Source: PWND01 sp964601515
GTDB taxonomy: Bacteria > Bacteroidota > Bacteroidia > Bacteroidales > UBA7960
DNA length: 53,074 nt
Direction of reading: 5' to 3'
Assembly (NCBI GenBank): GCA_964601515.1
Contig: CAZRNU010000007.1
Coordinates: forward strand, 1 to 53,074
This document shows, piece after piece, positions 16,203-26,066 of this stretch. Numbering within the stretch: position 1 is the stretch's first letter; the number at the start of each line of letters is the position of its first letter. The notes beneath the pieces are model-generated. The model did not search any database and had not been told where the DNA came from. It saw only the letters and a program-made list of their open reading frames with translations. The position numbers and the translations under genes were made by a program.

Positions 16203-17339
16203 ATGCTAGCGGGAGATTTTTACATATATAATATTGAAAGCTATAGTGAGAATGAGATTGTAGCAAGAATTACAATCAATAAAGATCATGGTATTTTCAA
16301 GGGACACTTTCCGCAAGTTCCTGTTGTGCCGGGAGTTTGCCAGCTTCAAATCATAAAAGAAATACTAAGCATTCAAAAGCAATTAGACGTTCAGCTTAGT
16401 AATGCTAGAGAGATAAAATTCCTTTCGCTTATCAACCCTGAAGTAACACCTGAGTTAATACTAAAAATCAACTACGAGCATTCAGAAACAGACAGTATTA
16501 AGGTTACAGCATCATTCATCAAAGAAGAAACTCAATTCTTGAAATTTAAGGGAGAATACATTAAAAAAAAAAAGTCGTTTAAACATACAGTAACAAACGA
16601 AGAATGCTGCATCATTATTCCGACATACAACAATTCTCAAACAATTAAAGATGTTATTGAAGGAGTAAAAAAATACTCATCTTATGTATTTGTTGTAAAT
16701 GACGGGAGCAAAGATGAAACAGCAGAAATTCTGAATAAAATTGAAGGTATAAAGGTTTTAACACATAAAAAAAATAAGGGAAAAGGTCGTGCATTAAAAA
16801 CAGGCTTTGAAGAAGCAATAAAATCTGGTTTTAAATATGCAATAACAATAGATAGCGATGGACAGCACTATCCGAAAGACATTCCGCTTTTTTATGAAAA
16901 AATAAATGAAATTCCCAACAGCATAATTATTGGCACGAGAAAGCTTAAGCAAGAAAATATGCCCGGTAAAAATACTTTTGCAAACAAATTCTCAAATTTC
17001 TGGTTCAGATTACAAACAGGGAAAAATTTACAGGATACTCAGAGCGGATTTAGACTCTATCCATTGTTAAAACTAGAAAAGATGAGATTCTTTTCCGTAA
17101 AATATGAGTTTGAACTGGAGGTTATTGTAAGAGCATCTTGGAAAAACATTAAGATAATCTCAATTCCTATCGACGTTTATTATCCGCCAAAAGAAGAAAG
17201 GATAACGCATTTCAGACCTTTTAGAGATTTTGCTAGAATCAGCATATTAAATACAGTGCTAACATTTCTGGCTCTTTCATATTTCAGACCGGCAATTTTT
17301 TTAAAGAAACTTTTTTCAAACACTGATAAAACAAAATAA
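16203..17339 (+). CDS. Fusion: hotdog dehydratase (ApeI-like) and family-2 glycosyltransferase
   Basis: 378 residues in two parts. Residues 1-125 are a FabA/ApeI-like hotdog domain with the active-site His35 in GHFPQVPVVPGV. Residues 134-340 are a GT-A family-2 glycosyltransferase with IIIPTYNN, VVNDGSKDE (165-173) and DSDGQHYPKD (217-226), closest in look to dolichol- or undecaprenyl-phosphate glycosyltransferases. E. coli aryl polyene loci encode the two activities as separate genes (apeI, apeJ). Here they are one chain, which suggests that dehydration of the polyene and sugar attachment are organised together at the membrane. Confidence 0.88.
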   Translation: MLAGDFYIYNIESYSENEIVARITINKDHGIFKGHFPQVPVVPGVCQLQIIKEILSIQKQLDVQLSNAREIKFLSLINPEVTPELILKINYEHSETDSIKVTASFIKEETQFLKFKGEYIKKKKSFKHTVTNEECCIIIPTYNNSQTIKDVIEGVKKYSSYVFVVNDGSKDETAEILNKIEGIKVLTHKKNKGKGRALKTGFEEAIKSGFKYAITIDSDGQHYPKDIPLFYEKINEIPNSIIIGTRKLKQENMPGKNTFANKFSNFWFRLQTGKNLQDTQSGFRLYPLLKLEKMRFFSVKYEFELEVIVRASWKNIKIISIPIDVYYPPKEERITHFRPFRDFARISILNTVLTFLALSYFRPAIFLKKLFSNTDKTK

Positions 17340-17350
17340 ACGACTATCTA

Positions 17351-20300
17351 ATGCTTAGCTTTATCAATATTCATAACTTAATTAAAAGGAACAAATATGT
17401 TTTTGGAGCATTTTTGATTGTTGTTATTGTGTTTGCAGCCTATTACGCATCTAAGCTTGAGCTTGAAGAAGATATATCTGCTGTTATTCCAAAAGATGAA
17501 AGACTTGGGAATATCAATGAAGTTATATCAAAATCAAAAGTTGCTGATCAGATTATTTTCATGATTTCTAATAAGGATTCTCTTGAAAATCCTGACAGAT
17601 TGATTATTGCCGCCGATGAATTAACTTCCAAACTTCAAAGCGACAGTTTGTATGTAAAATCAGTAAAATTTAGGGCTGAATCAAATGATTTTCTAAATCT
17701 TTATGAATTCATTTATAACAACCTCCCTCTCTACCTCAACGACGACGACTATAATCAAATATCTGATAAGCTCAATATTGAAAATATTGAGATGGAGATG
17801 GAGAATAATTTCAGAACTTTAATATCTCCAACAGGAATAGTTACTAAGGAATTCATTCTGAAAGACCCTCTTCACCTTGCTGCAATTGCAATTAAGAAAC
17901 TTGAGAACCTGCAACTCGATGAAAACTTTCATCTATACAATTCATGCATTTTTACCAAAGACAATAAAACACTATTGGTTTTTGTTGACCCTGTATTTCC
18001 TGCAAACAATACAAAAGCCAATAAAACTTTTATAAAAAGTATTGACTCATATATAAAGTCACTGGAAGAAACTCATCCTGAAGTAATTGTTGAATACTAC
18101 GGTGGTACAGCCGTAGCTGTTGCAAATGCCCAGCAAATTAAAACAGACATTATTTTTACTGTTTCTTTTGCCCTGCTAATTCTTGGCATTTTGTTTTATT
18201 TTGTTTTCAGACAAATCAGGTACATTGTGCTTATGTTTTTCCCAATCTTATTGGGAATTATTTTTTCAGTAGCTCTGCTTGTATTCATAGAAGGTACTGT
18301 TTCTGCTATTGCCCTAGGCGTTGGAGCTGTTCTAATTGGCATTGCCCTTGATTATTCACTGCACGCATTTACTCATTTCAATTCAAGCGGTTCAATTACT
18401 CATACATTAAAGGGCATCTCCAAGCCAATAGTTATGAGCAGTGTTTCTACAGCATTGGCATTCTTATGCTTGTTTATTGTTAAATCTAAAGCCCTCAACC
18501 AATTAGGGATATTTTCTGCAATCTCTATAAGTGCAACTGCCCTAATTGTGCTAACAGTTGTTCCTTTCTTTCTAAAAGAGAATAAAACCGGAAATGAAAA
18601 TCGAAGAAAAATTAAGCTTCTTGAAAAAATTACTGATTATAGCTTTGATAAAAATAAAAAGCTCATATACAGCATATTAGCCCTTACTGTTGTTTTTATA
18701 TTTACATCTTATAGGTTAAGTTTTAATAGTGATCTTGCAAGCCTTAACTATCAGCCAAAAAATCTGGAATTGGCGGAAAAAAAATTAAAAAATATTAGTT
18801 CCCAAGCCTATAGCGCAGTTTACTTTATAAACCAGAGCAATGATTTAAATGAGGCAGTAATATCAGCAGAAAAAACTACAAACAATCTCAAGTCCTTAAA
18901 AAATCAAGGAATTGTGTCTGACATTACCTCAATTACTGACTTTTTTATTTCTAAAGAATCACAAATTGAAAAAATTGCAAAATGGAATGAATTCTGGAAT
19001 CAGGAAAGAAAAAACTTAGTAAAATCTGACCTTATTTCAGCAGGTAGAAAATACAGATTTAAAGAGGATGCTTTTAATCAGTTTTACGATTTGATTGATA
19101 AAGAGCACTCTATTGTTAGTATTTCACAGATTGCCGATGTTTTTGAAAGCTTTTCAGGAAATTATCTCAATGAACTTGATGGTGTTTATTCTATAATGAC
19201 AATCGTTAAAGTTCCACAAGACAACAAAAACAATTTATTTGCAAATTTGGATAGCTTTAACGATGTAATTATTTACGACAATCAATATTACATAAACAAG
19301 TTCCTTGATGTTCTCAAAGAGGACTTTAACTTGTTGGTGATATTATCAATGTCGTTGATTTTCATTATACTGCTCGTTTCATACGGTAGAATCGAAATAG
19401 CAGTTATCAGCTTTATCCCTATAGCATTAAGCTGGATTTGGACATTAGGTTTGATGGGGTTGTTTGGTATAAAGTTCAACATCTTCAATATTATTGTTAC
19501 AACATTTGTTTTTGGACTTGGAGTAGATTATAGCATTTTTATTGTTAGCGGATTAATTGCCAGATATAAATATGGGAATGAATCACTTCAACCTTATAAG
19601 ATGTCGGTTTTATTGTCTGCAATTACCACAATAACTAGTTTCGGGGTTCTAATTTTCGCACAACATCCTGTTCTAAAATCGATTGCAGTGGTATCAATAA
19701 TTGGAATTTCTTCGGTTATTCTGATAACATTTACATTGTTGCCAAAAATGTTTTCATACCTAGTTGAAAACAAAAAGGGTTTCAGAACTATTCCGATTAC
19801 ATTCTACAATCTCACAGTATCAATAAATGCATTAATTTTTTTCTTAATAGGCACCTTGGGATTGACTGCCATAATGCCGGTTTTAGTTACTCTTCCTATC
19901 AAAATAAAGCATAAGAAAAACTTTGTCCACTGGATGATTTGTAATTGCAATTGGGTTATAATTACAGCAAATCACGGTGTTAGAAGAAAATTTATAGGCA
20001 AGGAGAAACTCGATTTTTCTAAGCCATCTGTTATTATTTCCAACCATCAATCATACCTTGATTTAATTTATCTCCTCAGATTAAACCCCAAAATGATTGC
20101 ATTTACAAATTCGTGGGTTTATAATAGCTTTTTCTTTGGAAAAATTATTCGCTTTGCTGATTTTGTTCCTGTTTTTCAAGGTCTTGATGAAAATTTCGAA
20201 AAACTAAAAAAGAAGATTGAAGAAGGCTACACTCTGTTGGTTTTCCCGGAAGGGACAAGAACTCCGGATGGAAACATCAGTCGTTTTCATCAGGGAGCTT

Positions 20301-21196
20301 TTTATGTTGCCGACAAGCTAAATATCGACATTCAACCGATTATGATTCACGGCATTTTTGAATGTATTCCAAAGCATGAGTTTTACCTGAAAGCCGGCAA
20401 AATCCATATGAAGATATTCGACAGAATAAAACCTTTACATGTAAATGAAGAAGCCGGCGAAACACATAAAGTGCAATCAAAGGAGATGACGAGATTTTAC
20501 CGTGATGAGATGAAATTGCTAAAACAAGAAGTGGAAACCCCAAAATATTTCAGAAGAAAACTTATAGCGCAATACATTTATAAAGGTCCGGTATTGGAGT
20601 GGTATATGAAAGCAAAAATTCGTTCCGAAAATTATTACGAATTCTTCAATGATGTTATTCCAAGAGATGCAATTATTGTTGATGTTGGATGTGGATATGG
20701 TTTTCTGTCACTGATGTTGCATTATATTTCAAACGACAGAAAAATAACTGGTATAGACTATGATGAAGAAAAGATTAGCGTAGCTCAAAACATTCCAAAT
20801 AAAACAGAAAACATTAAATTTGTTTTATCAGACATTACAGAAGAGCCTCTGCCAAAAGCAAACGTTTACATTCTAAACGATGTGCTGCATTATATTCCAA
20901 AAGAAATGCAGGTAAAAGTTCTTAATCAATGTATGGATAATGTTGGAGACAAAGGTTTTATAATTGTTAGAGATGCAGATACAAATCTTAAATCAAGAAC
21001 AGCAGTAACAAAGTTTACCGAAATACAAAGCACAAGAATAGTGAAGTTTAACAAAAGCAAGCACAAACTGTCATATTTTTCTGGGTCAGAAATTTCAGAA
21101 GTTGCTCAAAATAAAGGATTTGTTTGCGAAAGATTCGACCATGCAAAACTAACATCTAATATTACATACATAATCAGAAAACAAAGTAATGAATAA
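17351..21196 (+). CDS. Three-part fusion: MMPL exporter, PlsC-like acyltransferase, SAM methyltransferase
   Basis: 1281 residues. Residues 1-830 form an RND/MMPL exporter (COG4258 type) with two repeats, each an extracytoplasmic domain followed by a membrane bundle (helix groups near 280-410 and 660-810). Residues about 845-1060 are a PlsC/LPLAT domain with NHQSYLD (898-904) and FPEGTRT. Residues about 1090-1281 are a class I methyltransferase with VDVGCGYG (near 1108-1115) and GIDYDEE. The exporter should flip or extract the finished lipid. The attached enzymes suggest acylation and methylation at the point of export. The next gene starts inside its last codons (8-bp overlap). Confidence 0.9.
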   Translation: MLSFINIHNLIKRNKYVFGAFLIVVIVFAAYYASKLELEEDISAVIPKDERLGNINEVISKSKVADQIIFMISNKDSLENPDRLIIAADELTSKLQSDSLYVKSVKFRAESNDFLNLYEFIYNNLPLYLNDDDYNQISDKLNIENIEMEMENNFRTLISPTGIVTKEFILKDPLHLAAIAIKKLENLQLDENFHLYNSCIFTKDNKTLLVFVDPVFPANNTKANKTFIKSIDSYIKSLEETHPEVIVEYYGGTAVAVANAQQIKTDIIFTVSFALLILGILFYFVFRQIRYIVLMFFPILLGIIFSVALLVFIEGTVSAIALGVGAVLIGIALDYSLHAFTHFNSSGSITHTLKGISKPIVMSSVSTALAFLCLFIVKSKALNQLGIFSAISISATALIVLTVVPFFLKENKTGNENRRKIKLLEKITDYSFDKNKKLIYSILALTVVFIFTSYRLSFNSDLASLNYQPKNLELAEKKLKNISSQAYSAVYFINQSNDLNEAVISAEKTTNNLKSLKNQGIVSDITSITDFFISKESQIEKIAKWNEFWNQERKNLVKSDLISAGRKYRFKEDAFNQFYDLIDKEHSIVSISQIADVFESFSGNYLNELDGVYSIMTIVKVPQDNKNNLFANLDSFNDVIIYDNQYYINKFLDVLKEDFNLLVILSMSLIFIILLVSYGRIEIAVISFIPIALSWIWTLGLMGLFGIKFNIFNIIVTTFVFGLGVDYSIFIVSGLIARYKYGNESLQPYKMSVLLSAITTITSFGVLIFAQHPVLKSIAVVSIIGISSVILITFTLLPKMFSYLVENKKGFRTIPITFYNLTVSINALIFFLIGTLGLTAIMPVLVTLPIKIKHKKNFVHWMICNCNWVIITANHGVRRKFIGKEKLDFSKPSVIISNHQSYLDLIYLLRLNPKMIAFTNSWVYNSFFFGKIIRFADFVPVFQGLDENFEKLKKKIEEGYTLLVFPEGTRTPDGNISRFHQGAFYVADKLNIDIQPIMIHGIFECIPKHEFYLKAGKIHMKIFDRIKPLHVNEEAGETHKVQSKEMTRFYRDEMKLLKQEVETPKYFRRKLIAQYIYKGPVLEWYMKAKIRSENYYEFFNDVIPRDAIIVDVGCGYGFLSLMLHYISNDRKITGIDYDEEKISVAQNIPNKTENIKFVLSDITEEPLPKANVYILNDVLHYIPKEMQVKVLNQCMDNVGDKGFIIVRDADTNLKSRTAVTKFTEIQSTRIVKFNKSKHKLSYFSGSEISEVAQNKGFVCERFDHAKLTSNITYIIRKQSNE

Positions 21197-22682
21197 ATTT
21201 GATGTTGTAATAATTGGAGGTGGCTTAGGCGGTTTACTTTGCGGAAACATCCTCAGCAGAGAGGGCTTAAGTGTTTGTGTGCTTGAAAAAAATAACAAAC
21301 TTGGAGGATGTATTCAGTCTTTTTCTAAGAATAAAGCAATTTTCAATACAGGATTAAATTACACAGAAAGCCTTGGAGAAGGTGAAGTTCTTTACCAGTA
21401 TTTCAAATATTTCGGCATTATAGATAAAATCAAGATTAAAAGACTTGATATTGAGCACTTCGACAAGATAAGCTTCGACAATGACAAAAATGAATACCCT
21501 TTTGCTCAAGGATATGACAATTTCATAGAATCACTTTCTCAACACTTTCCATCCGAAAAGCAAAACCTTAAAAAGTACATAAAAGATCTTGAAGAGATTT
21601 GTAACATCTTTCCGATGTACATGCTAAATGGGTCTTCAGAAAAGTCGCATGAAAGTAAACTTCTAAACATAGGTGCATTTGATTACCTAGACTACATTAC
21701 CAAAAACCCAAAACTAAGGGAGATTCTTGGAGGCATGAATTCGCTATATGCAGGTGTAAAAGACAAAACTCCATTATATATTCATGCTCTCATAAATTAT
21801 TCCTTTATAAGAAGCGCTTGGCGATTTGTTGATGGAAGCTCACAATTGGCTGCTCGAATTGCTGAAATTATAAATGAAAACGGAGGTAAAATAATAAGGT
21901 CGGCCAAAGTAACAAGGCTCGGCGGCGCAAATAATGAGATAGAATATGCTGAATTGGAAAATGGAGAAAAAATTTTTGCAAAAACCTTTATTTCTAACCT
22001 ACACCCATACAATACTTTAAAAATTACAGAACCAACATTAATTAAAAAAGCATTTCATAATCGCATAAAATCATTAGACAACACGATTGGAATGTTTAGC
22101 ATATATATTGTTTTGAAAAATAAAAGCTTTCCTTACATCAATTATAATCATCATCATTTTTCCGATGTAAATGTTTGGACCGCCAATTATGATGAAAGAA
22201 AATGGCCTGAACATTATATGCTTTACACTCCGGCAATTTCAAAGTCTGACGAATGGGCTGACGCTATTATTGCTCTAACATATATGGATTTTAGGGAAGT
22301 TGAAAAATGGACAGATACCTATATTGAAAAACGGGGAAGCGAGTATTTGGAGTTTAAAAATAGAAAAGCCGAGATGCTTCTCGATAAAATCGAGGAAAAA
22401 TTTCCCGACATCAGAAAACAAATTCATTGCTATTACACATCTACACCTTTAACATACAGAGATTACACAGGCACTCCTGAAGGATCGTCATACGGTGTGT
22501 TAAAAGATTTTTCAAACCCTCTCACAACAATCATAACAGCAAAGTCAAGAATCAGCAATTTGTTTTTCACAGGTCAAAACCTTAATATGCACGGAATACT
22601 AGGCGTTGCAATAAGTTCTGCGCTTACTTGCTCGGAAATTGTTGGTTACGATTATCTTATAAATAAAATTATAAAGGCATAA
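21189..22682 (+). CDS. CrtI/phytoene-desaturase-like FAD oxidoreductase, copy 1
   Basis: 497 residues. The dinucleotide-binding motif is VIIGGGLGGLLCG (about 7-19), followed by a FAD-contacting segment with EKNNKLGG. The C-terminal FAD-binding end is FFTGQNLNMHGILGVAISSAL, where CrtI-family enzymes have GxxxxPGxGxPG-like sequence. The family oxidises, isomerises or desaturates polyenes. In a polyene pathway it could tune conjugation or oxidise the chain. It is a tandem paralogue of the next gene: both share RDYTG(T/I)PEGS and MHGILGV/LHGILGV blocks. Confidence 0.88.
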   Translation: MNKFDVVIIGGGLGGLLCGNILSREGLSVCVLEKNNKLGGCIQSFSKNKAIFNTGLNYTESLGEGEVLYQYFKYFGIIDKIKIKRLDIEHFDKISFDNDKNEYPFAQGYDNFIESLSQHFPSEKQNLKKYIKDLEEICNIFPMYMLNGSSEKSHESKLLNIGAFDYLDYITKNPKLREILGGMNSLYAGVKDKTPLYIHALINYSFIRSAWRFVDGSSQLAARIAEIINENGGKIIRSAKVTRLGGANNEIEYAELENGEKIFAKTFISNLHPYNTLKITEPTLIKKAFHNRIKSLDNTIGMFSIYIVLKNKSFPYINYNHHHFSDVNVWTANYDERKWPEHYMLYTPAISKSDEWADAIIALTYMDFREVEKWTDTYIEKRGSEYLEFKNRKAEMLLDKIEEKFPDIRKQIHCYYTSTPLTYRDYTGTPEGSSYGVLKDFSNPLTTIITAKSRISNLFFTGQNLNMHGILGVAISSALTCSEIVGYDYLINKIIKA

Positions 22683-22683
22683 A

Positions 22684-24186
22684 ATGAGTAACAAAAATAA
22701 ATTCGATGTTATAATTGTTGGCAGTGGGCTTGGAGGATTGTTATGCGGGCTAATTCTTTCCAAAGCAGGTTACTCGGTCTGTATTCTAGAAAAACATCAT
22801 CAAATAGGCGGAAACATCCAGACCTTTAAAAGGAAAGGATGCACTTTTACCACAGGTATGCATTATGTAGGATCTCTTGATGATGGACAAATCTTAAATA
22901 AAGTGTTTAAGTATCTTGGAATTTTGGATAAGATAAGGGTTAGAAAGCTTGATGAAAACTGTTTCGAGAAAATCTACATTGAGGATGAAGAGTTTGATTA
23001 TGCAATGGGAATTGACAATTTTAAAGCAAAACTTTTAGGTTATTTCCCTGAAGAAAAAGAAGCAATTGAAAAGTATATCAATAAAATCGAATCTGTTTGG
23101 AATAATGTTAGTCTAATAAACCTAAGAGAAGTTTCTGAAGCCGATATTTTCAAACTCGATAGCCTATCCGAAAATACATACAGCTTTATTGAATCTATTA
23201 CTAACAATAAGAAACTGAAAGCTGTTTTAGCGGCAACCAACGGATTATATGCAGGAGTGAAAGAAAAAACCCCAATGCATATTCATGCAATTATTAATAA
23301 ATTTTTCATAAACAGCGCATGGAAACTAGATGAAAGTGAAGTTCTACTCGCAGATGTGATCAAAGAAGAAATTGAAAATCATGGTGGGATAGTTTTAACA
23401 AATCAAGAAGTGTTTAAGATAAACTGCGAAAACGATATTGCAGTAAGCGTTGTAACTAACAATAATGAAATATTTGAAGCAAAGAATTTCATTTCCGACA
23501 TTCACCCGGCAAAAACAACCGAATTATTTGAACAGGGTGTTTTAAGAAAAGTATATGTAAATCGCCTTCAAAATGCAGAAAACACAATTTCATGCTTTTC
23601 TATTTATATGGTTTTGAAGAAAAAATCATTGAAACATATAAATTCCAACATATACTATTCTGATTCCTGGGATGTATGGGGTACAGATACTTACGATGCG
23701 AAGAATTGGCCCAAAGGATATATTTTCTATACATCACCCTGCAAAGACGACAGTGAATATGCGGAAAGCGCCACGGCAATTACTTTTATGAAGTATGAAG
23801 AAGTTGAAAAATGGAAAAATACAACAATAGGTAAAAGAGGTGATCAGTATCTTGATTTTAAAAGAATGAAGGCAGAAGCTTTTATAAAGAAAATTGAGAA
23901 AAAGTTTCCCGACTTAAGAACACATATTGACACTTATTACACTGCTTCGCCACTAACATACAGAGATTACACAGGAATACCTGAAGGCTCTATGTATGGT
24001 ATTATAAAAGACTGTAACAATCCTTTAAACTCTTTCATATCGCATAATACAAAAGTTTCTAATGTATTCCTTACCGGTCAGAACATAAACTTACACGGCA
24101 TTTTGGGAGTTAAAATGAGCTCAATGATATCTTGTTCAAATCATGTGGACATCAATAAACTTATTAATGAAATTAAGAATGTTTAG
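22684..24186 (+). CDS. CrtI/phytoene-desaturase-like FAD oxidoreductase, copy 2
   Basis: 500 residues, clearly homologous to the preceding protein over the whole length, with VIIVGSGLGGLLCG (8-21), EKHHQIGGNIQTF, LYAGVKEKTPMHIHAIIN, YTASPLTYRDYTG and FLTGQNINLHGILGV. The start is 1 bp after the copy 1 stop. Tandem duplication followed by divergence suggests either two successive redox steps or a heterodimer. Confidence 0.88.
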   Translation: MSNKNKFDVIIVGSGLGGLLCGLILSKAGYSVCILEKHHQIGGNIQTFKRKGCTFTTGMHYVGSLDDGQILNKVFKYLGILDKIRVRKLDENCFEKIYIEDEEFDYAMGIDNFKAKLLGYFPEEKEAIEKYINKIESVWNNVSLINLREVSEADIFKLDSLSENTYSFIESITNNKKLKAVLAATNGLYAGVKEKTPMHIHAIINKFFINSAWKLDESEVLLADVIKEEIENHGGIVLTNQEVFKINCENDIAVSVVTNNNEIFEAKNFISDIHPAKTTELFEQGVLRKVYVNRLQNAENTISCFSIYMVLKKKSLKHINSNIYYSDSWDVWGTDTYDAKNWPKGYIFYTSPCKDDSEYAESATAITFMKYEEVEKWKNTTIGKRGDQYLDFKRMKAEAFIKKIEKKFPDLRTHIDTYYTASPLTYRDYTGIPEGSMYGIIKDCNNPLNSFISHNTKVSNVFLTGQNINLHGILGVKMSSMISCSNHVDINKLINEIKNV

Positions 24187-25780
24187 CCTGAAAAACATAA
24201 GACCATTTAAAAAGCTCTATGCTCCAAAGGTAGCAGACAAATCGGCTGTTAATACAGAAAGGATTAAAATTGCTGAAAACGATTATTCTTGTTTCGATTG
24301 CCGATTAAGGAAGAATAAATTCGGGCTTTGGGATATGTATATTAATGGCAGTGGATTTGACGCCGGAGTAAAAAACGGTATTTTAACCAAAGAGCTTGCC
24401 TACTTTCAGGAAGATTCTTTTATGAAAAGAATCAAGGAATTGGTACCCTCTAAATTCTACTTAAAATTTCTCAGGTTATTTGTAGGTCTTTTCAACAGAA
24501 ACATTGCATTGCATGTTCCTGAAGAGTACAAGAAAGAAATTTATGGCATTTCTCTCAGTGCTTCAAAAGATTTCAATTTCGTTTCAAAGCCATATTTCAG
24601 AATGTTGAATTATCACGCTGCACACGACATAGGTCACGCACTGCAGAATATGAATATGGTTTATTGCACTGCATTTGGTATAAAGGGAGATAAAACAATT
24701 AATGGTGAAATGATTATAGGTCGCAATTTCGACCTTTATATTGGCGACGACTTTGCTCTTAACAAAATTGTGACTTTCGTAAACCCTGATAAAGGACACA
24801 AGTTTGTTTCTATAGGCTGGGCAAGTATGATTGGAGTTATTTCCGGAATGAATGAGAAAGGACTTACAATTACATATAATTCGGCAAAATCTGCTATTCC
24901 TTTCTCGGCAAAAACTCCTGTTTCAATTTTAGCAAGAAAGATACTACAATACGCATCAAATATCGATGAAGCTTTTCAAATTGCAAAAGAGTATAAAACA
25001 TTTGTGTCGGGTGCATTCTTTGTAAGTTCAGCTTCAGAAAACAGATTTGTGATTATTGAAAAGACAACAAAAGATCTCGATATTTACGAAAGCGACAATG
25101 ATGTTTTGATTCAAACAAACCATTTTCAAAGTAACAAATTCAAAAATACTAAGCTTAACCTTAAAAACATCGAGGAAAGTTCATCATTATACAGATGGGA
25201 AAGAACACAGCAACTTATCAATCGTAAGCAAAAGCACGATATTGGCACATTAGCAGAAATGCTGAGAGACCAAAAAGGTAAAAATGATGAAAATATCGGC
25301 ATTGGAAATGAAAAGGCGCTAAATCAGCTTATTGGACATCATTCTATAATTTTCAAACCGCAGGAGTTGAAATTCTGGATATCAACCCACCCATATCAAC
25401 TTGGAAGCTATGTAGCATATGATATGATGAAAGCATTTGATAATTCGGGCGAATTCAGTAAGGAAATAATCATTGAAGACCAAAATATTCCTGAAGACAG
25501 TTTTATGCATTCAGAGGATTTTCGATTATTTAATGGATACAGAGCAGAAACGCACAGGCTGGAGAAACTTCTTAAAAAGAAAAAACACAACATTACCGAG
25601 GAGCAGATAAATAAATACATAAAATCAAATCCCGAATACTACCAAACATTGTTTGTTGCCGGAAAGTACTATAAAAGCATTGGCAACAAGGAGAAAGCCA
25701 ACCAATTTTTCCGCGATGCCCTAACCCGCCAGATTCCATGGCTCTCAGATAGGAAGAAGATTGAGGGTTGTATAGATTGA
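24179..25780 (+). CDS. C45-type self-processing acyltransferase/hydrolase
   Basis: 534 residues from the ATG at 24179, which overlaps the previous stop by 8 bases; an ATG at 24167 is also possible. The core matches the C45 (isopenicillin N acyltransferase-like) Ntn-hydrolase pattern: the likely processing nucleophile is Cys163 in MVYCTAFG, then GRNFDLYIGDDF and GVISGMNEKGLTITYNS. A helical N-terminal extension and a C-terminal TPR-like tail flank it. These enzymes make or break amide or ester bonds between acyl chains and amines. Here it could join the aryl polyene to an amine, or cleave a protecting acyl group. It is the last gene of the rightward arm. Confidence 0.85.
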   Translation: MFSLKNIRPFKKLYAPKVADKSAVNTERIKIAENDYSCFDCRLRKNKFGLWDMYINGSGFDAGVKNGILTKELAYFQEDSFMKRIKELVPSKFYLKFLRLFVGLFNRNIALHVPEEYKKEIYGISLSASKDFNFVSKPYFRMLNYHAAHDIGHALQNMNMVYCTAFGIKGDKTINGEMIIGRNFDLYIGDDFALNKIVTFVNPDKGHKFVSIGWASMIGVISGMNEKGLTITYNSAKSAIPFSAKTPVSILARKILQYASNIDEAFQIAKEYKTFVSGAFFVSSASENRFVIIEKTTKDLDIYESDNDVLIQTNHFQSNKFKNTKLNLKNIEESSSLYRWERTQQLINRKQKHDIGTLAEMLRDQKGKNDENIGIGNEKALNQLIGHHSIIFKPQELKFWISTHPYQLGSYVAYDMMKAFDNSGEFSKEIIIEDQNIPEDSFMHSEDFRLFNGYRAETHRLEKLLKKKKHNITEEQINKYIKSNPEYYQTLFVAGKYYKSIGNKEKANQFFRDALTRQIPWLSDRKKIEGCID

Positions 25781-25783
25781 AAC

Positions 25784-25921
25784 ATAAACCACCTCCCAGT
25801 GGCGTAGCCGCGATATGTATATAGCATTGAATGCCAAACCCCAAACAAGCGCTGCGCTACACAGTTTGTTAGTTGCATAAATGCTTATTGGCAGCGCAAC
25901 GGAGAAGGAGGTTTGTTTATC
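25784..25921. repeat. Palindromic intergenic element after the cluster
   Basis: The ends form an imperfect inverted repeat (ATAAACCACCTCC against rc ATAAACAAACCTCC), and the inside has GTGGCGTAGCCGC against rc GTTGCGCTGCCA. The piece GTAGCCGCGATATGTATATAGCA resembles the right half of the elements at 26940 and 27709, so it is probably a diverged member of that family. It begins 4 bases after the stop of the C45 gene. Confidence 0.6.
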
Positions 25922-26009
25922 AATTAATATTTCATGGTTAATGTAAGTCAAGCGTTGAAAAATACAATAAACATTTTTGTAGATTTATTTTGCCTTTTTA
26001 TTTTATTAA

Positions 26010-26041
26010 TTTGTGTATTTAATATATTTTTGAGAAATTTG
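26010..26041 (+). promoter_or_regulatory. Promoter for the first ORF6N gene
   Basis: TTTG (26010-26013), a 20-bp spacer, and GAAATTTG (26034-26041), one mismatch from TAnnTTTG. The start codon is 26 bases downstream. Confidence 0.5.
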
Positions 26042-26066
26042 CTTTTGTTAAAACAAATAATAAATC

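Noticed and set aside
21189..24186. Carotenoid biosynthesis genes
   Set aside because: No phytoene synthase, cyclase or prenyltransferase is near; the CrtI-like pair sits inside a polyene-lipid operon.
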